The notes: generated from the sequence alone by a model not told the origin. DNA of 64,000 nucleotides from Cercozoa sp. M6MM (GCA_040357565.1 JBDODJ010000036.1), one strand, 5' to 3'. Shown: positions 46,278 to 59,946, counted from the first letter of the stretch. A program made the numbers and translations.

Positions 46278-47304
46278 GCTGCTGCTGCTGCGGCCGGTGT
46301 TGTTGTCGCTGCTGCTGTGGCGCACTCTGAGCCATGCGGTGGCTGCTGGCCTGGCTTGCGTCATTCTCGGTCCTGCTATTGTCATTGTTGTTGTTGTTGT
46401 TGTTGCTCTTGTCGACACAGCGCCGCTTGGGCGACACGCTGTCACCGGTCCCGCCAACGATCGGCGGCGGCGACTGCGAGAGCGACGACGCCGAAGCGTA
46501 GCGACCGAGCGACGGGTGCACTGCCACGGCGGCCGCGTCGTTGAGCTGACTGTTCGGCGACGGAATCGACGCGCGCAGAGCCGATGGCGATGTGTACACC
46601 AGTGGCGACTCTTGCGTCTGCAGGTTCGGCAAACGTGCCTGCAACTGCGACCGCGACTGCTGCGCGTGCTGTAGCTGAGAATGGTGTTGATGTGACAGTT
46701 TTTGGTGTGACTGTTGTTGTTGGTGCTGCTGTTGTTGCAGCGAACACTGTTGAGACATTGACGGGTGCGCAGCTGTCGCTGTCGGCACGAACGTGAACTG
46801 GTGGCACGGCGACCCGTTTTGCGGAATGAAAGGCGACGACGCCGACCAGGCCTGGCCCAGGCAGCTCACCACCGAGAGTTCGCAGTTAAACTGCGGCTTC
46901 TGGAACAAACGCTCGAGACGTGCCTGGATCGCCGGCGACCAGTAGACACGCGCGCGCGGCCAGTGCGGCGCCACGCACGCCAGGAACTGCGACAGCGACT
47001 CGTGCGCACCCGGATGCAGCGGCACGCTTCCTCCTGCCGCCGCGTTCAGAAAGTCCGCCACTGCCATGACGTCATGTGCCGAAGAAACACCAAGGAACGG
47101 CATCTCTGGCGACAGCACCGACGAAGGCGGCAACGCGTTGCTGCCATCGCGCACTGCTGACAACGAGCCGCCGCTCGCGCCGCGCAACTGCGACAACGAA
47201 CGCGACGATGACGCACGTACTTCCATGCGTATGCGTCGCCGCGAACGCTTCGGCGTGTTCGGCGTCGAAACTGACCGGTAAGTCTGCTGCGCCGAAGAAG
47301 ACAT
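43981..47304 (-). CDS. PolyQ protein fused to a CCA-adding/poly(A)-polymerase-type nucleotidyltransferase head
   Basis: The first exon (46140-47304) starts MSSSAQQTYRSVSTPNTPKR and holds about 390 residues of Gln/Ser/Asn-rich sequence with a 17-18-Gln tract (46230-46292) and N-rich runs. A Met/Pro-rich exon follows (LMPMMVPVMPAVTNAG). The next exon (45640-45830) reads HCMLRGGAVLDVLVKD then RSPRDLDFVV, the 'GG..xD....DxD' core of class II nucleotidyltransferases. Then SRWDFSLSAWD and FVLVDPTGQALDSLARRVVL (about 45290-45450) match 'RRDFTxNAl...DPxgGxxDLxxrxir', and LEWRVIRHLASYA the 'RxxR' helix. Later exons are helical (FGRAFNFVREFLCSRIN, ALQALRKLAFASACVYR, YLTLLVQQLEEARHTD) and end at 43981. 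The usual VRD is VLD. Activity is unproven; a DNA- or RNA-processing role is inferred. An intron has a CA microsatellite. Confidence 0.55.
45505..45596. repeat. (CA)n microsatellite
   Basis: About 90 bp of CA in the intron between the two nucleotidyltransferase-head exons. Confidence 0.95.
46230..46292. repeat. CAA/CAG tract encoding polyglutamine
   Basis: TTG/CTG run on the plus strand, coding for about 18 Gln on the minus strand. CAA and CAG are mixed, with CAG at the upstream end of the coding strand. A second, broken Gln/His region is at 46660-46745. Confidence 0.9.
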
Positions 47305-47467
47305 CTGTGCGGCAACAAAACGAAAGCATAAGTACACAGTTGAGCGAGACAAAGGTGCAATGCGTCACTGGATAATGAGGGAATGTTGCCAAGCTGACAT
47401 AAAGCTAGCACCCTGTGCTCAAAGAGTCAAGCCACACAAATCAAAGACAAGCCTTCTTTCCTTCGCC

Positions 47468-47822
47468 ATGGCACGCCAAACTTTCGTCAAATTCGCCAAA
47501 ACCGAGTCCGGTGAAATTACTGAGAAACGAATTTTCGCAAAACGAGGTTTCTACAACCAAGGCTCACCCCACAAAGCGCGAGCTAACGCCCCCAGACAAG
47601 AGAAACACGCACAATCGTTCTAGACAACTCAACGACAGCGCAAACAGGCAAGCCCGCTACGTCCGAACGCAAGGATTAAAAATACCGGACGCTGGCACGC
47701 GCCCAAGCGTACGGTTTGCCAGCGGAAAAGAGGTATCTCCCAAACTACCGCACACTCCGCACAGTTCGCGATACACAGCAAAGCGAATCGAAAACACTTT
47801 GGAGAAGAGAAGTTTGCAATGA
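47468..47822 (+). CDS. Possible small basic protein (frame uncertain)
   Basis: ATG 47468 gives MARQTFVKFAKTESGEITEK and ends at 47623 (51 residues). A second, overlapping plus frame stays open to 47822 and reads more protein-like in its second half (IPDAGTRPSVRFASGKEVSP). Either a short intron or a frameshift could join the two halves, but I cannot place it. Both readings are Lys/Arg-rich. It is divergent from the nucleotidyltransferase gene with 163 bp between starts. The sequence here is A-rich and unlike the neighbouring genes. Confidence 0.25.
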
Positions 47823-48043
47823 TGCGGGCATGTCGCGATCACAAACAAGCGTGTGAGGGCAATTTGCCAAAGGAGATCAAAGCACAAAGCTTGAGGACCA
47901 AATCGAGAACACCCGAGCTCGAAAGGAGAGACGAAAGCTTGTAAAACGCAAAGACGAAAGCAGGAACTCACCAGATAAGTGTTTTATCGAGACCCAAATG
48001 GTTCGTCTCGTCGGACGCTCACGCAAGCAGCATGAACACGGGG

Positions 48044-48276
48044 TCACGCCCCAGCAGCCTGCTTGCTAGATTTGCTGGACTTGCGTTTCTTCCCTGCAAG
48101 ACAGAACAATCAGTCGAGCTGCGAAAAAACGAAACGCTGTCAGAAGAGAGAAATATCGCGAGACTTGGCGCTTACAGGGCGTGTGCGGGTGTATTACAAA
48201 AGCTTACCACACGCCAGTTGGTCGTGACGGCTTCCGGTGGGAGGACAGTAGGATCCACGATCAACGGAGCGTGCAT
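48044..48276 (-). CDS. Possible tiny two-exon protein with Lys/Ser tail
   Basis: ATG 48276 starts MHAPLIVDPTVLPPEAVTTN, followed by a strong donor (GTAAGC). The intron has a pyrimidine-rich end (ttctgtcttgcag). If the acceptor is the AG six bases further on, the second exon reads KRKSSKSSKQAAGA and stops at 48044, giving about 37 residues. With the first acceptor the frame instead gives a less likely C-terminus. Not recognised. The basic tail is typical of small nuclear or ribosome-associated proteins, as inference. Confidence 0.3.
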
Positions 48277-48299
48277 TGTTGACCACCCCTCAGTGCAAC

Positions 48300-48365
48300 C
48301 GTGACTCGACCTGACATCATCGTCGCAGTGCAAGCGTGACTCGACTTGACATCATCGTCGCAGTG
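48300..48365. repeat. 31-bp tandem duplication with TGACATCA sites
   Basis: Two copies (48300-48330 and 48335-48365) differ at one base and are separated by 4 bp. Each contains GTGACTCGAC and TGACATCATCG, the latter close to CRE/ATF-type bZIP sites. It lies just upstream of the tiny gene's ATG. Confidence 0.75.
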
Positions 48366-48416
48366 GTACGGTTTAGTTGTTGACAGTGATTATTATCGTA
48401 CAGTACTGCGCCGCTG

Positions 48417-49117
48417 TCATTCGGCTTGAGTTGTGTTCTCACAATCGTCCGATGGTAAGCCAGCGGCTGCGCTCGCAGGCTGCTCGTCGATCTCAAGCGG
48501 CGCGTGCGTGTTGCCACTGATGCCGTCCGGCCGTTCAATAGGCTCCTCTGAGCCAGTGGCGCTCACTGGCGGCAGCTCCACCTCTTCCTGTGTTTCAAGG
48601 AGTGGTAGTACAGCAGGCCTTTTGAGGGCAGAGGCGTACCTTGGCTGCATGCTGTGCTTCCAGTAGTCCGAGACGTCGCAGATCGAACACGTCCTCCATC
48701 ACTGCACGGACACTTACAAGAACACACTGAGTTTAGAGGTCTCTACCTAGTCTCAAGCCGCCAAAGAAACCGCGTTGACTCAGGATCTCTGTGTATGTTT
48801 ATACACGTGTATACCAAAGAGAGAGAGAGGAGGATATTGACAAATAGAAGAAGGCACCTTGGGCAACGTCCCTGCCTTGTGTCTGACCGACAAGGAGACC
48901 GCCGCCGCGGCGGAAGAGATCAAAGTCGCGTGGTGACACCAGGCACGTCGCCAGGAACTGGTCCAGCGACTGCCCGCCGAAGCGCAGTTCTGTCCAGACA
49001 GGCAGGTTGTACCAGCCCTCTTACCCCCCTCTGCCCCCCAAAGAAAAAGCCTACGAGCGAGAGGCGAACACGTGATACACTCCACCACTCGCGACAGTGC
49101 GCGCTTGGCGCAGCCTA

Positions 49118-49153
<36 letters not shown>

Positions 49154-52100
49154 ACATGTATATATTATGTTTATATTATTTACAATATATATTATATATT
49201 ATATATTATATTTATACCATATTATACATTACAATATATACACATTTAATTTATACTATATATATTATATTTATATTAAATTATTATATTTACATTTTAT
49301 TATCACATATATACCAGGTGACATACCATCACTCGGGTCCACCGACACGACCTTGACGGCACGAATGTCCACGTCACCGTTCTGCAGGTACAGTCGCATG
49401 CGGTGGCCGCGTCGTCGGCGCCATCCCTGACACCAGGGGGGGGGGGAAAGGGCTGATGGGGTAAGAGGGGACATACCAGCGACTTGACGGCCACCAGAGC
49501 CAGCACGAGCAGCAGCGTAGAAAACAAAACCCACAGTGCAAACAGCGATGACTGCGTGGCTGTTGAGGTAGTACGGGGTAAGGAGGTAAGGGAGTAAGGG
49601 GTCAGGGGTGAGGGTAAGGGGTAGGGTGCAAGGGGGCAAGAGATATGGTGTAAGGGGTAGGGCGTAAGGGGGGTAACGATAGTACAAGTCATTGGAGTGT
49701 CGGCAGTAGACAAAGCGAGCGCAGTCAGCAGATGCGCGAACAGCACCATCTATGCGGAAGGGGTAAGCGAGATAAAGGGGGTGGAGGTAGGGTGTAAAAT
49801 ACAATCTCCATAAGGTTGTCCGAGGCACGTCTGTATGGCCACCAGACAGTTTGCACCGCTAAAAACACGGCCGTCAACGAGCCCACCTGAGCACGCCATC
49901 ACACGGGTTATGCCCTTATACTCCACCTTTACCTCTCTCCCAGTGTAGGTACCAAGAAGAGCATGCGAGCGGTCTGTTCTTCGTTCGTGTTGACAAACAC
50001 CACCACCAGCAACAGCTACAGTCGACACATCAGTTTACCCCCATTACCCTTCACCCCCTGTGTTTTTGAGAGACCCACCGTGCGACGCAGGAGAACGACG
50101 ACCTCCCAAAAGTACATGCGCGGTCGGTACACTTCGGTCAGCACGCCGATCTTGCTCTGCGCCGACTGTGTGAACAGCGTCTCTCTGCAGGGGGGGGGGG
50201 GGGGGGGGTGGGGGGTAAGTGAAGGGGATAAGTGGGTAAGTGGATAAGAGGTGCCCTACCGACTAAGTCGACGCCGCATGATGCCGAACAAGTAGAGTGG
50301 AATCCCCAGACCAAACACGATGCCGATAATGCCCAGGAAGAACTGCATCCAATAGGGGGTAAGAGGGGTATGGGGAGGGAGAGAACGACTACCTTGGTAG
50401 TCTTGTAGGAAGTAGAAGCACAATCCATCGATGGATACTGCTTCAGCACTTGCTTGCCGTCCTACACATGTCATACATGCATGGGACAATTGCACAGGAG
50501 GAGGGGGGGGGAAACAGTACAAGACCGGCGTCGGTGCACCCAAAGACCACTTGGATCACAGTGTCCAGTACCGCCGCTGTGTATGCAGGTTAGGGGAGGG
50601 TTAGGGAGGGGTAGGGAACACGAGAATGCCCAGTGTGAACAAGGGTGTCAGTACACTCGTCCTACAGCAGGGGAGGGTAAGGGGGTAAAGTGGGGGGGGG
50701 GGGGGTAAAGGGTACCAGATCCGCGTGAGCGCACTGACGCGGCCGTAGCACATGGAACCGCCCGTCATGGCCACGATGTCTACGGCACACACATTTGTAT
50801 TTGCGCACATCCGCGCGGACACTGGTGACTAGACTACTTACCCATCTGGAAGAGTCCAAAGAACAACTTGGCCACCCAACTGAGCACATGCACACATAGG
50901 TCACATGGGTAACATGACGGTGTGGGAGAAACGCACCCGCTAAGTGAGACATCAATGGCACCGGCGAACATCTTGCTACGCACATGTTGATGTTTACCTC
51001 CCTCCTTTACCCCCTTCCCCTGGCATGGCAGAGATGCCTACCTCATCTGGACGTAGTAGAGCATGATGCGGACCGAGGCATCGCGCAGACTTTGCGCCAG
51101 GTAGTGCATCACGCACACGTACAGCACGTACATCACCTGCACACACAGGGGGGTTAAGGGGTGGCGTGGGGGGGGGGGTAAAGCTAACCACAACAGCGGC
51201 GATGTTGCCGGCGACACTGCCGTCGTTGTCGCACTTGATGCAAGAGCCGCCCCACTCGTAGTACTCGTCCAGACACACGCCGCACAGAGGGTTCTCCGAC
51301 GCCGCCTTCCTGTTCTCCGAACTGCCCGGGGGGGGGGGGGGTAAAGGGGTCTGGGCGAGGGGGGGGGGGGTAAACACGCAGCTACCAGCACACTTGCGGC
51401 TGCGCAGTCGTCGAATCAGCTGTGTCGCTCGCACACAAATCACCGGCCCGACAGTGACCCTGGTAGCACTGCGAGAGGGGGTAAAGGGGGAGGGTAAACA
51501 AAGGTAAGAAGCGTACCCTGTAGGCACCGATGTTGCCAGTGGTTTCGCCATAGTCCAGCCAGTAGTCTGAGGGTAGGAGGGTAGGAGGGTAGGGATAGGG
51601 GTACGGGTAGGGTAGGGGTAGGTAAGGGGTAAGGGTGTAGGGGTAAGGGTAAGGGTAGGAGTAGGAGAGGTAGGAGCCCTACCCTCGAGTGCAACGATCT
51701 GACCGTCGGAACAGAGTGCTCCGGGAGGACACAACTGACACGGACCCAGAACGCGACCATTGGCGATGGGAGCGTACTGCCCGGCACTGCACGGGTTGCA
51801 CGCCGCCAGTCCCGTCACTGGCACGTACTCCTCGCCTTGGCGCACGATCGTGTTGGCGCCAAAGCACGGCTGGCACTGTGCATGGGGTTAAGGGTAGGGA
51901 AAAGGGGAGGGTAGAGGGGAGGGTAGAGGGGAGGGTAAAGGGGGTAAAGGGGGTCGGGGGAAGGGGTAAAACCTCAGTCTGCTCCGGCAGCGGGTTGAAC
52001 TCGAACGCGCCACACTCAACGCACTTTGACTCAGTCGCCGTCACCTAATCATGACAAACAAGCTTGGCATAGACACTTAGGGTTAGGTAGATAGTATGCA

Positions 52101-55100
52101 GACACTGGAAACTACCAGGGCATAGGTGCCAGGAGCACACTGCGTGCACATCTCGCCGCCTTCCGACGTCCAGCCGCTCTTGCAGGGTACACACTGAGCC
52201 GGGTACTCTGACGACGGCTCGTGGTTCGAGGGACACGGCTCGTACTACAGTACATGGGCTTAGCTCCCGTCCGGTTAGACAGAGACACTGTACAACATCC
52301 CTACCTGGATACGGAAGCCAGTTTCGACAACATTCGGCAGGTCACTTTCCCAGTCCTGCCGCAGCACCCGGAAAAAAACAAAGTAACTGCACAGCACAGC
52401 TTGGCTACAGGCAACACTACCTCTTGAGTGTATTCAGTTTCGTTCCTGAGCGACAGCACCTCGAGCCCGAACGTGAAATCGCCTGTCTCAGTAATTCAGT
52501 TGAGAAAAACTGATTTTGGGCTCAAATTGGGACAAACGGACGGTACCAGGCACAGTTTTTGGAATCATTGGCAAGTAAAAGTCCAGGAACATCGAGCCCT
52601 AGTACAGCACACAACGCACAGTTTACAGTAGATAGACTTAGTTTTTTGATTGCCTGGTTTTTTTTAAACTGTGTGGGACTGTACCAGAACGTTGCCTTCG
52701 CCGAGTGAGACCACGGAGTCGTTGTGCAGCGACGCACCACCGATTCGGATGCCGTAGGACATTCGATCGGCCATGTTGATGCACAAGAGGCGCAGCAGTG
52801 CACCTGCTCTCACCCCCCAAGATCAGTCATGTCCGACACTAGACATCACAGGACTCGGGTATGAATACCGGCTCCCGTACGAGGGCAGTTGACCAGGGTG
52901 TTGCCTTGGACCTCGCAGTTAGTCTGACAGAACAAGGTACTGTACAGTGCACACAAGGTACGAGAAAGGGGGAGAGGGTACCCCCGAGACAACGTTGGCC
53001 TGCGACAGTTGGACGTAGAAAGCGCTGCTGTAGCTCAGCAGAGGATAGAACTTCGCCTGCTGTCCGACCGGCAGTGCGAAGGAATCCATCTACAAGGGGG
53101 TAATGGGAGTATAGGGGCAATGAAGGGTAACACAGGTACCATATGTCCGTAGGCCGTGCACTGGTCGGGCGGATCACAAGCCATATCGGTCGGATCGTCC
53201 TGCGCACACAGGTGGGCACAAGTAGGAAGGGAGATAGATAGAAAGGTAGGTAGGTGGTAGGGAGTACAGTTGCAGGAGTTTCGCCTGGCTTGGAGCCGCT
53301 GCGCAGCGCGTGCGACACGTTGAAGTTCAAGTGCACGCGCATGCCCGCTGACATGCCGTATGACTACAAGGAGGACAGTAGAGTAGGGGGTAAAGGGAGG
53401 GTGGGGGGGGGATGAACTCACAGCCGGGCCCTTGGGACTACGGAAGAGCGCAACGATGCCACGTTCTCCGTTGGTCATGTTGAACAGTGTCTCGTTCACT
53501 GCCGAAGGTACTGTCTGTCCAGTACACAACAAACAAGGTGGTCTGGAGACACACTTGAGGCACTGAGGGACACATGGTACCACATGCAGTGTCGCCTGCA
53601 GCGACTCGGCTGTCGACAGGTCCACAAATTCCAAAGCTCCTGGGCAGGAAAAGGGGTAAGGGATCGGGGTAGGGGCAAAGGGGGCTCAACACACCGTAGC
53701 TGATTCGACTCTCCTCGCTCTGCGTCGCCGTCGGCAGCGCCTGCCACTGCGCACGTGTGCCCTGTCGCACCTGCCACCGGTCAGCAATGTGTACAGCCGC
53801 GCGGACCTGCACAAAACACAAGGCCAATATACAACAAATCGCAACTGACAGGACTCTGCTACGCCATGGAAGGCTTGGCGATTCGGCAGCAAGAACACGT
53901 CGAGTCCCGTGCCCGACATTATCAGCCTAAACAGAGGTGAAGGGGTTAAAGAGGGGAGGGGTAAAGAGGCGGTAAAATAGTACCAGTCATTGTCGTCGGC
54001 GTCGACGGCGCAGTTGGACACGGACTGACACAGCTCGACTCGACCGGAGTCACGGCACGTGAACGGTGGCTCGTCGTTGCGACAACTGCCCGTCTCGGTG
54101 TTGGCCTAGTTAAGGGTGAGACAGAGGGTTAATTAAGGGTGAGACAGAGGGTTATTTAAGGAGAGGGTTAGTTAAGGCTGAGGTGGGGTACACTGCGCAC
54201 GGACGTGATAGTGAAGACCGCGTCCTGCACCGACTGCAACTGGCCCGACTCGCGCTGTGGGGTCAGCAGGTAAGCAAGGCAGTAAGGTAGAGACAAAGCC
54301 GATACCATGGCGGCGTAGTCGGGCCACGTGTCAAAGTGGAGCATACTGGAGCCCCAGAAAAACTGGTCCAACTCTGCAACAACAACAAGCAAGTCAGAGG
54401 AAGTGTCTGTGTACATCTATTGGGACAAACGTACCACTGTAGTACTCAAGTTGCATGTCGAAGTCCTTCACTTGCTTCAACTCGGGGCCGATAGAGACAT
54501 ACCTGTCACGCAGCCAAAGGGGCCCAAGGGTGGTGGGGGGTAAAGTGGCAAGGGGGTATATTAAAGGGGTAGAGGGGGGGCAAAGAAAAGGGGAAGCGGA
54601 GCAAGTACGTGGTGAAGTCGACAACGATGCGTCGCGTGTGACGGTTGTCGCACTGCACCGGCGACAAACAGTCCGCGCGGACAAAGCCGCGTCTCAGCTC
54701 CTCGCCTGCTACCTGCTCCGGCGCCTGTTATAGGTCACACTTAGACCTTCCGCGCGGACACCACCACGGTCTGATAAAATTACCTTGACACCGAACCACT
54801 CGGGTCGAATGCCAGACGCGACGATTTCAATCGCGTGTCGCGGCATCGGCGAGCTACACGGGGTATAAGGAGTGCGGGGTGTCGGAGTAAGGGAGGGGTA
54901 AAGGGGTAAAGAGGTAGTGACGGAGGTAAAGGGGTAAAGGATACATCATGGTACTCGCAGAAGTGATCGATATGTCAACTGCCGCCTGTACAAGAGGGGG
55001 TGTTAAATGGAGGTAAAGGGAGGTGGGGGGGGGGGGGTAAAGTGTACCACAGGCGTCATGACAGCCGCCGACAGTCGCTGCTGCGGCGCCAGAGTCAGCA

Positions 55101-58100
55101 GACGCAGCCGCGGCTTCTCATACTGTCTCAACAACACACAAGCAACACAAGCTCTAGTTGTTGTTGAGACTGTTGTTGTTTACTTGATTAAAACAAGAGG
55201 TACGAACGGCTGCAGTCGGAAGGAGTTGAATACGTTCGGAACAGTCGGCACCTGTCAGACACATCACAGTTGGGGCAGAGTCAAGATGCACAGAAAACTC
55301 AGAACCTCGCCGTGATTCTCCAGACATCCCGTTGAGCCGTGGCGAGCTGTAGCCACCTCAGTAAGCTAGCTCAGAAACGTCAACACGCACAGACACAACA
55401 CTGACCTACCTGGCAGCTGCAGGTGGAACACGAGCTCTAATGGAACGTCATTCACTGCCAAGCACACACATCGCGAAGCTGAACACCACTCCACACAACT
55501 GTACAGTTCTCGAGTACCCAAATCCAGCTTGTACGGCTGGAGGAACGAGTGAATGTCGAACGTCACTTCCGACAGGTATCTGCATTGTCAGGGCACACAC
55601 AAGGCATATCGACAAATTTACCTTCAACAAAACAAGGCCTACTCAATGCCAGTCGCGGAACTCAAGGGACCAAAGGACCACCTAAGAAAACACTCATCTC
55701 AGTGATCACCACACTTTTGGAAAACGCTATACTGCTCGGGTCCGATCCAGAAATACTTGGCCTCGTCGCTCTGTAAACTGACATGATAACCGGGAGGAGA
55801 AAATACGCTAGATACGACAAAGGCTTGGTACCGGCACATAGGGTGCAGGCGATCCGGTCATGTTGACGTACGTGGGAATGAGCATCACACCGGCCAATTC
55901 AAACTGTTGCGAAGTAACTGGTTAAAACATACAAGTGGAAAAAGTCACGAGAGAACGCACTTTGTTGCCCCGGCCATCGGTAGCGTTGCTCTTCTTTGAC
56001 CAGTCCTACGCACACGGTCCGCGCGGATGCACCGGAAACCAAGGAGGGAGGGATATTCAAAGAGGTACCACAGGAAGGGCATACGGCAACGAGAGCGTGA
56101 GGTTGTTGTGCGAGTCAATGTCGCCGTAGTTCCACACGACGTCAAACATCTGTAGAACCATCCAACATCAGGGATGTCGCCATCTACCAAAAAAACAATG
56201 CAGTGGCAAATACATTCGGCTGCTCCGGTAGCGAGAAGGTCGGTAGCACTGTATTTGACATTTTCGTTGAGTATACATACTTCAACGACATCCAGGCGTA
56301 CCAGTCCCGTTGCACATGTCCTCGCGTGCTCCCGTCACTCTGAAAGCAAGGCAAAAGGTGGTCAGTCCCTAGACAGTCAAGATAGCAGTACGTGAAGGCA
56401 AAGGTACTCATCAGGCCACGTGTAGTCCAGGAGCCACCCGTTGTACGTGCGTAGGAAGCGATCGCTGAGAACCGTCGGTGTGCACAGATGCGTCTCGCTT
56501 TGGTCGTTGGCGAAATTGGGACCGTAGTACCCGAGGCACCTGCGAACACACACACAAGCAGGGTATGCTGGCTTCGACTGATGGCAGATCACTAAAGGCC
56601 AACTTACTCAAGTACAAGTACGCCCAATGGAACGCGGTCCACACCGAGCGACAGTGCCGTCCAACTGTACAGTAGCCGGGGTCAAAAATAATGATTCTTC
56701 TGTCTGACACGAAAGTACGGCAGTGCGCCCAAGGACACAGCATCGTTGTTCGTGCGTAAGTGCTCGCTTTCGTACACCTATGGGAGAGGACATATAAGAT
56801 CGGGTAAAAACGTAGGGGGTAAAGGTGTGCAAACCACTTGCGCAGAATCCACGTTGAGGTTTCGATATTTCAGTCTGAAGGCGACTTTCATCAGTCGGTC
56901 GTTGTCAGGACCCAGAGTGTCCTGCAAAGGAAACACACAGGGAAGGAGTGGTAAGGTAGTCAGGCAGGGAGATCACGAGGTATGACTGACCGCCCAGTTG
57001 ATGCCGAGAGCGGCACTGTCGAGTACTGTCGAAGGCAGTCCATGCGCATTAAGAGCAGCCGCTTGCAGCGAGAACTGCAGTCATGGGGAAGGGGTAAAAG
57101 GTTCGAAGGATAAGAGAGGGTAAAAAGGCATACCACAGGACGACCGTGCATGACAACACCGAGCGACTGCGTGGTCTGTCTGGACCAACAAGAGGCGATT
57201 TCGTCGCCTTTGAAGTCGTGGCACGCGCTTTCGTCGGCATCGCGGTACAGGTCCATCTGTATCAACACACATATATAAACATATATATATATATATATTT
57301 ATCCAGCATCTGTATCCACAATACCTATATCTACATTTATACATAGTATATCTTTATACAATATGTATACTTGCGAAAGGTGTATCGTATACCTTTGTAC
57401 AATATCTAATATCTTTGTATGCATATATATATATATATATACTACATCTGGACTGAAACAAGAGACAACTGACCGCGCCAAAGACGAAACGACCCGTCAG
57501 CTCGATCGCGTTGCCGTCGCTTGCGAATCGCGCCATCTTGCGCAGTGAGGCATCTGTGCACACTCTCGCCAGTACACTAACAAAACATACTCTCGAGAGA
57601 AAAGGAGCATACGTGAGAGGTAGACATCGTGTCGGTAGGTCATTTGAGACACGTCAATCACCGCTGGCAGTGAGAAGGTTTTCTCTGGGTAACCCTCGGT
57701 GACGGCCTAAACACAGACGACCGATACGGCCCTTTCCTTGGGATGGGGCACGGTGAGGACATCGTACCTCCCAACGCACATCACCAGGCAGATCAGGGAT
57801 TCTCGGAGAGCTGCCTTCGTACGGTTGACCTGGCATTCTACGCATGTTGCGCAGCATCACCGCGACACTGAACGTGTCAAAGGTGCCTGTGCGGTCGGAA
57901 GACATAGACCATACATATGTTTAACAAAAAAACTCATTGGACCACGTACCGAACACGTCGATAGGAACCTTGGGCGAGCTCGCGCTGACTAGGAGGTGTG
58001 ACGGAGTGAACGGCTCGACTGTGACACTGTATTCGGGCTGTCTGGGTCCCTGAAAGGTCAGTGCGTACGAATCGTCGTCTTTCTGTGCATGAACAAGTGT

Positions 58101-58845
58101 CAAGTGAAAAGAGTTAAATTTTAGTTGTTCAAATTTATTGAAGCTGACTTGGTCGGTACCTTTTTAAACATTGTCGAGATTGCAATATCGTTGACATCGT
58201 CCAAGATGCAACGTCCAATCACGTGACCCTACACAGGGGTGACACAAGAACAACGTGCACTGGGTACAGACAACAAGAGGACACTACCTGACTGTCCTGA
58301 GGCACAGCGACCTGCCCGGTGTGCGAGACGGGCAGTCGCATCACTCGTCGTCGCATGCGGTGTCGCAGTGCCTGCACGAGCGAATTAACTTCCCAGTCAT
58401 TTTCGGCGCGCAGTGCGACCATCTTGCTCAACTGCAGCGAGGCTAAACTGTCGCCGGTAGCGTTCGAGCCACCTGTGTTGACACATGTCCGTCTAGCTCG
58501 GGTGATTGTACACAAACAGATAGAGATGCACAGGTACCCACAAAATAGAGCATCGGCGTGGTCGTGCTGTTGCATTCGAAGATCTCAGAGCCGTTGATGC
58601 TGAGTGAGAAGTTGTTGTGCACCGTGGCTTGATTGTGCAAATACGTGGCCACCATACTGATAAGTTTTTACACATCCAGATCGATTATCAAGGGAGAGGG
58701 ATGGGAGAGCAAAACGAGAGGGAGTACTCGTCCACAGCGGGGTGCTCGTACAGACGCACATTTGAAGTAGTAGGCATGACGCTGCTGTAGTGTAGCTGTC
58801 CGGACGGACACTGCTGAATCGAAGGGTCTGGGAACGTGACTACTG

Positions 58846-58912
<67 letters not shown>

Positions 58913-59854
58913 AACACACAGTGTAAAGTAAGCAGCTGTACTCTTGTCGAACGTGCGATCCTGGGGCGGACTGCTTGACGAAGATATCTGCCACTCGGCA
59001 TTCTGCCAGTAGTCATACACCTGCCCACAAGACATCAATGCACGAAAAGCAGCAACCAAAGTGGGAAGGAATGCAATGCACCTGAGCGTAAGCCTCGACG
59101 GCGATGGTGAGTGAGTAGGCGTGCGTCAGAGCGCACAGGTTGAAGTCGACGACGCCGTTGAGTGCGAAGCCGGCCTTGTGCACGCTCTCAAGACGTGGCA
59201 GCAGCAGCCGCATGCGCGTGTTCGCGCTGGAGGAAGGATCTGTCACCTCGAGTTTGTTCGTGACCTGCACAGCAGGGTGTGCGGTGCAAGAGTACACAAA
59301 ACAATTGGTCCACTGTACCCAACGCAGGTTCGGAAGGCTGATTTCTTTGTCGTCGTAGTGTGCAGTCAAGCCAGTCTCGGGAATCTTAATCGTCAGCGTC
59401 TCAGCGTGGCGCACATGCTGCATGACCTTGGACACGAATCGCACAGCACTGTCCGTAATATACACATGCCAAAGTACCCGACACAGATAAACTGGAGCAC
59501 AGAAGCTTGTTGGCACAAGGGAGAGTCGGCAGCTTGGTTCTCGGGGAACTGAAACACGGCGTCTCCTAGCGACAGCGACTTTGGCGTCAGCAGGCTGTGT
59601 CATATCCAGCAAACTTAAAGTGTACACAGCTTGAGCATTTATGGATCGCCCCTGGTACCAATCAGCAAAGCTATTGAGAGCGATGTTTTGCGAGGCCTCG
59701 TCGCTATCAAGACCGAGGTGAGCAGTCCATTTCAGGTTTGACACCACGAGGTTTGAATTGCCGAACATGCAGTAGGGACTACGTACAGAATGTTTGTGTG
59801 TGTGTGTGTGTGCGTGCGTGTGTGTGTGTGTGTGTGTGTGCGTGTGCGTGTGTG

Positions 59855-59936
<82 letters not shown>

Positions 59937-59946
59937 NNNNNNNNNN

